Made by a program: the position numbers and the translations under genes. From Casuarius casuarius (lineage: Eukaryota > Chordata > Aves > Casuariiformes > Casuariidae), in contig PTFA01000012.1 of the NCBI GenBank assembly GCA_003342895.1, positions 8,976,252-9,040,251 of the forward strand: a DNA stretch of 64,000 nt, written 5' to 3'. Positions 58,501 through 64,000 of this stretch are shown here, piece after piece. The notes under the pieces were generated by a model. That model did no database searches, had not been told where the DNA came from, and saw nothing but the letters and a program-made list of their open reading frames with translations. Positions within the stretch are counted from its first letter, which is position 1, and each line of letters opens with the position of its first letter.

Positions 58501-61500
58501 AAATGCAACTGATGTTTGAGTCCTCCCTATAGTCATACTTCCCTTATCCTATTTTCACTGCACTGACACTAATCTGCCTTGAAATTGGCTGATTCTGCTC
58601 TAGTCATGTTTACATGGAAGCGAGTTTCATCTGGTTGTCCTCGTTCAGAGACCAGTTTCTACTCTATGGCAGAAGAGATTATTAAAAACTATATATTACA
58701 TGCACATGCCTTAGAGTGACTCAGCCTGGAAAGATAACTGTATTATATCAGCTTTCCATTCCCTAGGTCACAGAGAGGGAGAGGTAGCAGTAAAAATCTC
58801 AAATGAAAATTGCTTCCTAAATATATTATCCTCCATAAACACCATTTAGCAACTGCTAGTACCCACAAGACAAAGGAAGAAGATAAAAAGTACATGTGAC
58901 AGTGTAGAGTAGGGAGGGGTGTGGAGGACTCATTTGCATTATCACACTGAGCATTAACCACAAGAAGGAAAAAAACAAATGCTCCCTGTTTTGCACAAAC
59001 ATCAATTACGTCTAGTAATTTCACTGATTCCTCTTGTGGAGCAGGTGCTTTGGCTCTACTGCAAACTGCAAATGCACACACCATCCTGGCTTCTGTGGCA
59101 CAGGCAGCATCTCATTGACCTGCTCTGCATCAGAATACCTCCGTTGGGGGGAGAGGGTGGAAATTTCTCTTTACTCCTACAATCAGCAACACAAGCAGTT
59201 GCAGTTTAGGCTTTCAGGTATAAACAATAGCTAAACCTACCAGACTATTTTATAGAAGAGAATACAATAGCATATAGATGCACTTTAGTGCAACACAAAA
59301 CATTTTTTTCCACCTAGTTTTTTGGAAACACTTTCCCACTTGAAAGGGGTTCAAGCTTAAGGAAAGAGGTGTTTTTTCCTCTTATCCACTCCATTTAGTT
59401 GTTTTTATTCCTTCATTATCATTCTAAAGTGTTCAAAAAAAGACTAGCCATAACTCACTGTTTACTCATTGCTTCAGCAACTGCTATTAATCCTAGGAGA
59501 GCAGGATTGGAACAAATGAAGTCATGTTTGCTTTGGGTCATCCACACCATAGCTCATCTACTAGAGTAAGACAAAAATGATGCATTTTCTTCAAGTTGCT
59601 AATTCCTAAATTTCTATGTCCTGAACCACACTTGAAAAAAGTGTTATTGGTTCACTCCTCCTCCTTTTATCTTACACAAAAAAGGAAAGCCATCAGCTAC
59701 ATATCAGACACTGCTAATCTAGGCTTTCTTGTACATTAAATTTTAAGGTCTAAATAGCGATCACTTTCAATTCCAAATAAAAGGTATCCAAATTAAATAT
59801 TATATACATTCTTGTATGAGTTCAACAGCTTTTCAGCCTTCCAAGCTACGTAGCCACTAATCCAATCCAAAAATCAAAGAGTCTGTAGTTGCTGTAACAG
59901 CGTATTTGAAGAGAAATGCAAAGCCATCAGCTACCTACATATGTGTGCAATGAACCACTGTCCAGGCAGACTAGCTTACTTCAGTAAAATGGGTAAAGCT
60001 AAAGCAGCATCTCACCAAATTCTGGAATAACTACCACAAACTAGAGATGTAAATTAAAAGACACAGCAAAATACAAATCATGAAAAGAACAGTTGTACAA
60101 CTGAGGTGATACAAGGAAGCTAATGCACTTCCTATTTTCTTCCGCAAAATAAAAAAGATATTTCCTAAAATTATTGCGATGCCAAACAGCTACTAAGAGA
60201 CAGCAGAGACAGGGCTAAACAACAAGAGGCCAGCAACAGGCACTTTCATCTGAACTGTAAAGGGGATCCAAATGTGTTCTGTTCCCTGAGGGCAGAAGGA
60301 GGGGCAGATATTACCTACCCAGAAGAAGACTTAAGGGTGGAAAAATGTCTTGGACAATATTCATATATTTCATCAAATTAAAAAAGAAAAATCAGATACA
60401 CTTAAACTGCAGAATTTTACCAATCCCTAAATACATACTTGAGCTTCAAACTCCAAACAGTTTGACTTTTCTCTTGGGATGCATTTCTTCTCCTAAATCC
60501 TAAACTCTAATGGCAGCACTGAGAAGGATGGCATTCTTGAAGTGCTTAAAAGTACATTCAAATATCTGTTAGATAAAGGAAAATTACAGCTCAGTGTCAA
60601 ATCTGTATCCATGTCCCAGGGCTCTTTTCACAAGCACGAGTACAATTTATGCTACACAAACAAATCTAATGAGGAGATGCCCACAGTTCCTTTTACCATT
60701 AGCAACAGATTGAAATAACTATCACCAAAAGCTGAAATTAAATGTAGTCTTATTTTTATTCCCCATAGTATATAGCTACTTTCTGAAATAAGTGTAAATA
60801 TGCGAATTACACAGTCATTCACCCTTTCCCAGCTATATAAAGAGTTAATTAACTGGCAACTCTGTTAAGATTATTTCTCCAATGCCCCAATACTTGGATG
60901 GACTATCACTTCTGGTGTACAAACTAACTCAGCCTGAACATCCCATGCACACAGTTCATACTGGTTTTCAGTGGTGTGTACATCTCTGCCTATCTCTGTC
61001 AAGAACATGGCAGACACCACTGTAGGGAATCAACTGAGAGGTAAAGTAGATGAAAATGAGTGTGCATCATTTTCAGCTGCAATAGTAGTAATAGTGATTA
61101 ACAAGATATTCAACCCTCTTCACTATAGAGAGTTTGTTCGCCATTCTCGAATAATGCAAATACAAAACCTCTGAAGTAGAGCCAAGCAAGAACACAAGTA
61201 GGGGTAGTGCACTGTAATTCACCACTGCAGGCAGACAAAAAATTACCACCTTTATAACAAAGGGCTCTGAGGGCACTGACAGATGTCTCCGGCAAACCAT
61301 GCTGAGACGGCTGAATACCAGCTGTCTGCCTGTCCCTCCATCACATAGCTACCGCTCAGCCATCTCAGTCCACAGCCTTCCACATACTTGCTCTCCTCAG
61401 CATCTCACACTAACATATTGGCCTGTGAACTGGGTGTCTGAGAAACAGGCACATGCTCCCTTTTACTGCTTAGTTACAGAGTTGGTCACCTCCAGCAGAG

Positions 61501-61785
61501 GGTTAAGCGAACACATCACACTGAACAGGCAGTAATTTTGAGGAAAGGGGTAAAGCAGACAGCTGGGGGACTAAGCTCTGAAAACTAAGTAGAGAAGAAT
61601 CATTAGACCTCAACTCTCAGAGCCCCAAGTCTCTGACTTCTGCACATATTGTCTGAAACTCATACCAAAGATCATCTGTCAAGAAGTCTGTTCATTCAGA
61701 TTGATCTAGAAACACAGTGTATAGTGCAGCACTGTAGGCTGCGAGGGAAAAGAGAACTCAGGGCAGAAACAAAGACAGCCACTCA
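58501..61785. other. Non-coding sequence
   Basis: No gene. One perfect octamer ATTTGCAT at 58932-58939. Frames stay below about 115 codons with no recognisable content. No clear repeat family. Confidence 0.6.
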
Positions 61786-61789
61786 CAGG

Positions 61790-61828
61790 ATAAGATGAGG
61801 AATCACCCACAAAATAAGATGAGGAATC
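61790..61828 (+). repeat. Short tandem duplication, 24-bp period
   Basis: ATAAGATGAGGAATC occurs at 61790-61804 and 61814-61828. The 9 bp between the copies do not repeat. It is a small slippage duplication. Confidence 0.85.
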
Positions 61829-63415
61829 CATTTCTAAAAGTTGATTTCAGACAGCGACCATACTATTTTTATAGCAGTAGAAGATTCGGGTGTTCCTTAA
61901 AGAAAGGGAATCCATCAAAAAAGCAATCCAGACATCTCTTCAATTTATTTCTTCTTGTAAGCATACTATCATCTAAAAGATAACGCAACCCTAGGTTAGA
62001 AGGAATGGATGGCTGGAAGCAGATGAAGGAAAGGTTTCACTTCATGACTTCATCAGGCCTCAGTGAGAACACAGGAGAAAAGCAGAGAAAGGGAAAGGAA
62101 GGTATATGCATGTTTGGCAAGATAAAAGGAGCCAAACACTACAATGCAACTATCTTCTTATAGCCACAGGTCTTCCACCTAAAGCAGCACCCAAATTAAG
62201 GTCAGATTCCCAGCACTCTTCCTCCTTTACAGGAAAATAAAGCTTCACTCAAGCGTCACGTACTATTCAGCTTAGACTATCAGCCTTTCTTTTCAGATTT
62301 CTTGAGACAGAAAGCCAAAGCTGCCTTTTCATGCCAAATCCATTCTCAACAAAAAGGCAATATATATTCTTAGACATTCCATTTACAACGAGCAACAAGA
62401 TAGTAAGAGCTACAGGCTTAGGGAAGCTGGGCCACTAAGATCTTCATCCAAGAGCTGTTGTAATTTAGGCATTTCGAGTTCGGAAACTCTAGTTTGTCTT
62501 AGCTTTATTGAAATACAGATATATTTCTCCTTCCAGTGTGGCACATTTCTCTTATGGACAACGGAAAAAAAAATTTGCAGCACTTGCCCCATATGATCAG
62601 CTTCCCTTTCACTGACTGCAAAAAGTACACTGAATGAGGCATAATAGAGGAACTTGGCTTTAAAATTGTTGTTAAAGTTCTCTTACACAGTTGGGCGATT
62701 TTATGAATATGGTAATAGCTATAACCTTTAGAATTCAAGACAGGAACAGCAGATGGAACCTAATTAAAAGAGAAAAATTATTAATTCATCTTCATAAGGA
62801 GTGGGAAAGGCAACCATTCTTTGCAAAGGGAGGTCCTCTGTGTCATTTAATAAATGCAGAAACAACTAACTAGACCAGGGACTCGTTACGAAATAGATGC
62901 ACCTTACACAGGAGGCCAAGATCTGTAACTTGTGGCTTAAGCGACTAACAGACAGAAACAAAAATAACAGAGAAGAGTGGCTGTTTCTTTTACCATACAT
63001 TACAGATGCAGTCCAACTGCATCCTCCACTTCAGTACAGACAGTAAAACCACACAGAAAATTATACTTCTTTCAGCTCTATTTCATTTACCTTCACTTCA
63101 GCTTCACAAAACCTCTCAAGAACATGCATTGCTTCCTTTCCCCAAAGGCAACAGATAGCTTCATCTTTGGGCAGACTTCCCCTCATATAGCTTAGGGTAC
63201 AAGGTAAGAGTAGGAGGCAGGAGGGGGCTTTTTGTTTTTAAGATCGCAGCAGGGGGAGAGAGTCCTATTTCTGTTGTTGCTGTTTCTGTTTGAGGGAAGG
63301 ATTAGGGATGGCAGGCATAAATCTCAAAAAAAAAATCTAATGAACAAATCCAAGACAAAGACCTCAGAGCATTCAGTTTCCTTCTTAAGCTTCTGCCATG
63401 TCAAAAATGGACACA
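61829..63415. other. Non-coding sequence
   Basis: No gene and no recognisable repeat. Short frames only. Confidence 0.6.
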
Positions 63416-63421
63416 GCCTAC

Positions 63422-63439
63422 GGGGTGGGTGGGTGGGGG
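63422..63439 (+). repeat. Textbook G-quadruplex motif
   Basis: GGGGTGGGTGGGTGGGGG has four G runs separated by single T. All-one-nucleotide loops are the most stable class of parallel quadruplex known for DNA. On the other strand the sequence is an i-motif-type C tract. Whether it acts on transcription depends on a gene that is not visible in this window. Confidence 0.9.
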
Positions 63440-64000
63440 TGTGAAAATGCCAGGCTAGTTCAAGGGAAAAATAATTTAAAAAATTCAAAAAAAATCACGA
63501 AGTAAGAGATCTCACTCCCAATCAGGTCCTGCGCATTCATCTTAAAAATCAGCTGGTAATATTTGTACCTGACTCTCTTTTCCCCACACTTTAGCATAGG
63601 CATCAGCAAATACACAGAGATACAGCTGATTTATTCCTCTTGTTCAAGCAGTGCTGAGTTTACTTCTAAGGCAACCCAAGAGAAGGTAATGATGCAGCTG
63701 AAGTAAAAGCACATAAAAACATGTGAGAGATGACAGCCACAGAGGGCCCTTCCTCCATTCCAAGCCACATTCTTCTAATTGCTATTTCACAAAGTGAGAT
63801 AGAGCAACTACAAACAGTGAAGCTAAATATATACACACACTAACCACGCAGCTTCTGCTTCTGTTTATGTAGTTCTTATCCAGGCCCAATAATCAGCATT
63901 AGTTGATGATGAAGGGAATGTTCTGCAGAAGACATGCATGTGTTACTATACCCAGTTGGGCAAATAGTAGTGTCTACAATAAAACTTCCATAATCTGTGC
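63440..64000. other. Non-coding sequence to the window end
   Basis: No gene. AT-rich unique DNA with an ATATATACACACAC patch at 63827-63840. The window ends without any sign of an exon. Confidence 0.6.

Overview
The window reads as non-coding nuclear DNA of a vertebrate, most likely a sauropsid and probably a bird. No protein-coding gene, rRNA, intact tRNA, CRISPR array, operon or bacterial or viral feature can be supported. By eye it is AT-rich (roughly 40% GC) and CpG-poor outside a few compact clusters. Stops are dense in all six frames. The longest open frames (176, 156 and 149 codons) are about what chance gives in 64 kb, and none shows a recognisable domain. The lineage call rests on three things: few young repeats, no Alu-, B1- or L1-like copies, and scattered old interspersed relics (MIR-like tails, an L2/L3-type 3' end, a possible CR1 3' end, tRNA-headed SINE remnants, a hAT-like end). 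That profile suits a bird or other archosaur. The window could be one long intron or intergenic DNA; the sequence alone does not decide.

Layout. Positions 1-4700 are plain sequence with two strong G-rich tracts (471-494, 1883-1909). Positions 4700-10600 hold a MIR/L2-like relic, a 32-nt T run, a small CpG cluster at 8880-9005 and a conserved-looking block at 9011-9210. Positions 10600-15900 hold a CpG-island-like block (13070-13720) with no evident gene, followed by a MIR-like relic. Positions 16000-26500 are mostly featureless, with a local 36/42-bp duplication, a G-run/C-run inverted repeat (22687-22832) and a 130-bp CpG cluster (24595-24735). Positions 26500-30100 are the most repeat-bearing stretch: two MIR-like composites, a (TA)21 run and a hAT-like end. 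Positions 30100-44500 are mainly unique, with a 23-bp x3 minisatellite and a motif-dense block at 37720-38240. Positions 44560-50650 hold three blocks that look like vertebrate conserved non-coding elements. Positions 50650-64000 hold hairpins, an alternating Pu/Py microsatellite, a tRNA-like relic and a textbook G-quadruplex motif near the end.

If the window does anything, it is probably regulatory. The TAAT-rich, motif-dense blocks at 9.0, 34.8, 37.8, 44.6-45.4, 48.5 and 50.4 kb are the best enhancer candidates, and the 13.1 kb CpG block is the best candidate for an unannotated promoter. I found no convincing evidence of an undescribed system. The regulatory calls are pattern-based and need alignment to other amniotes.
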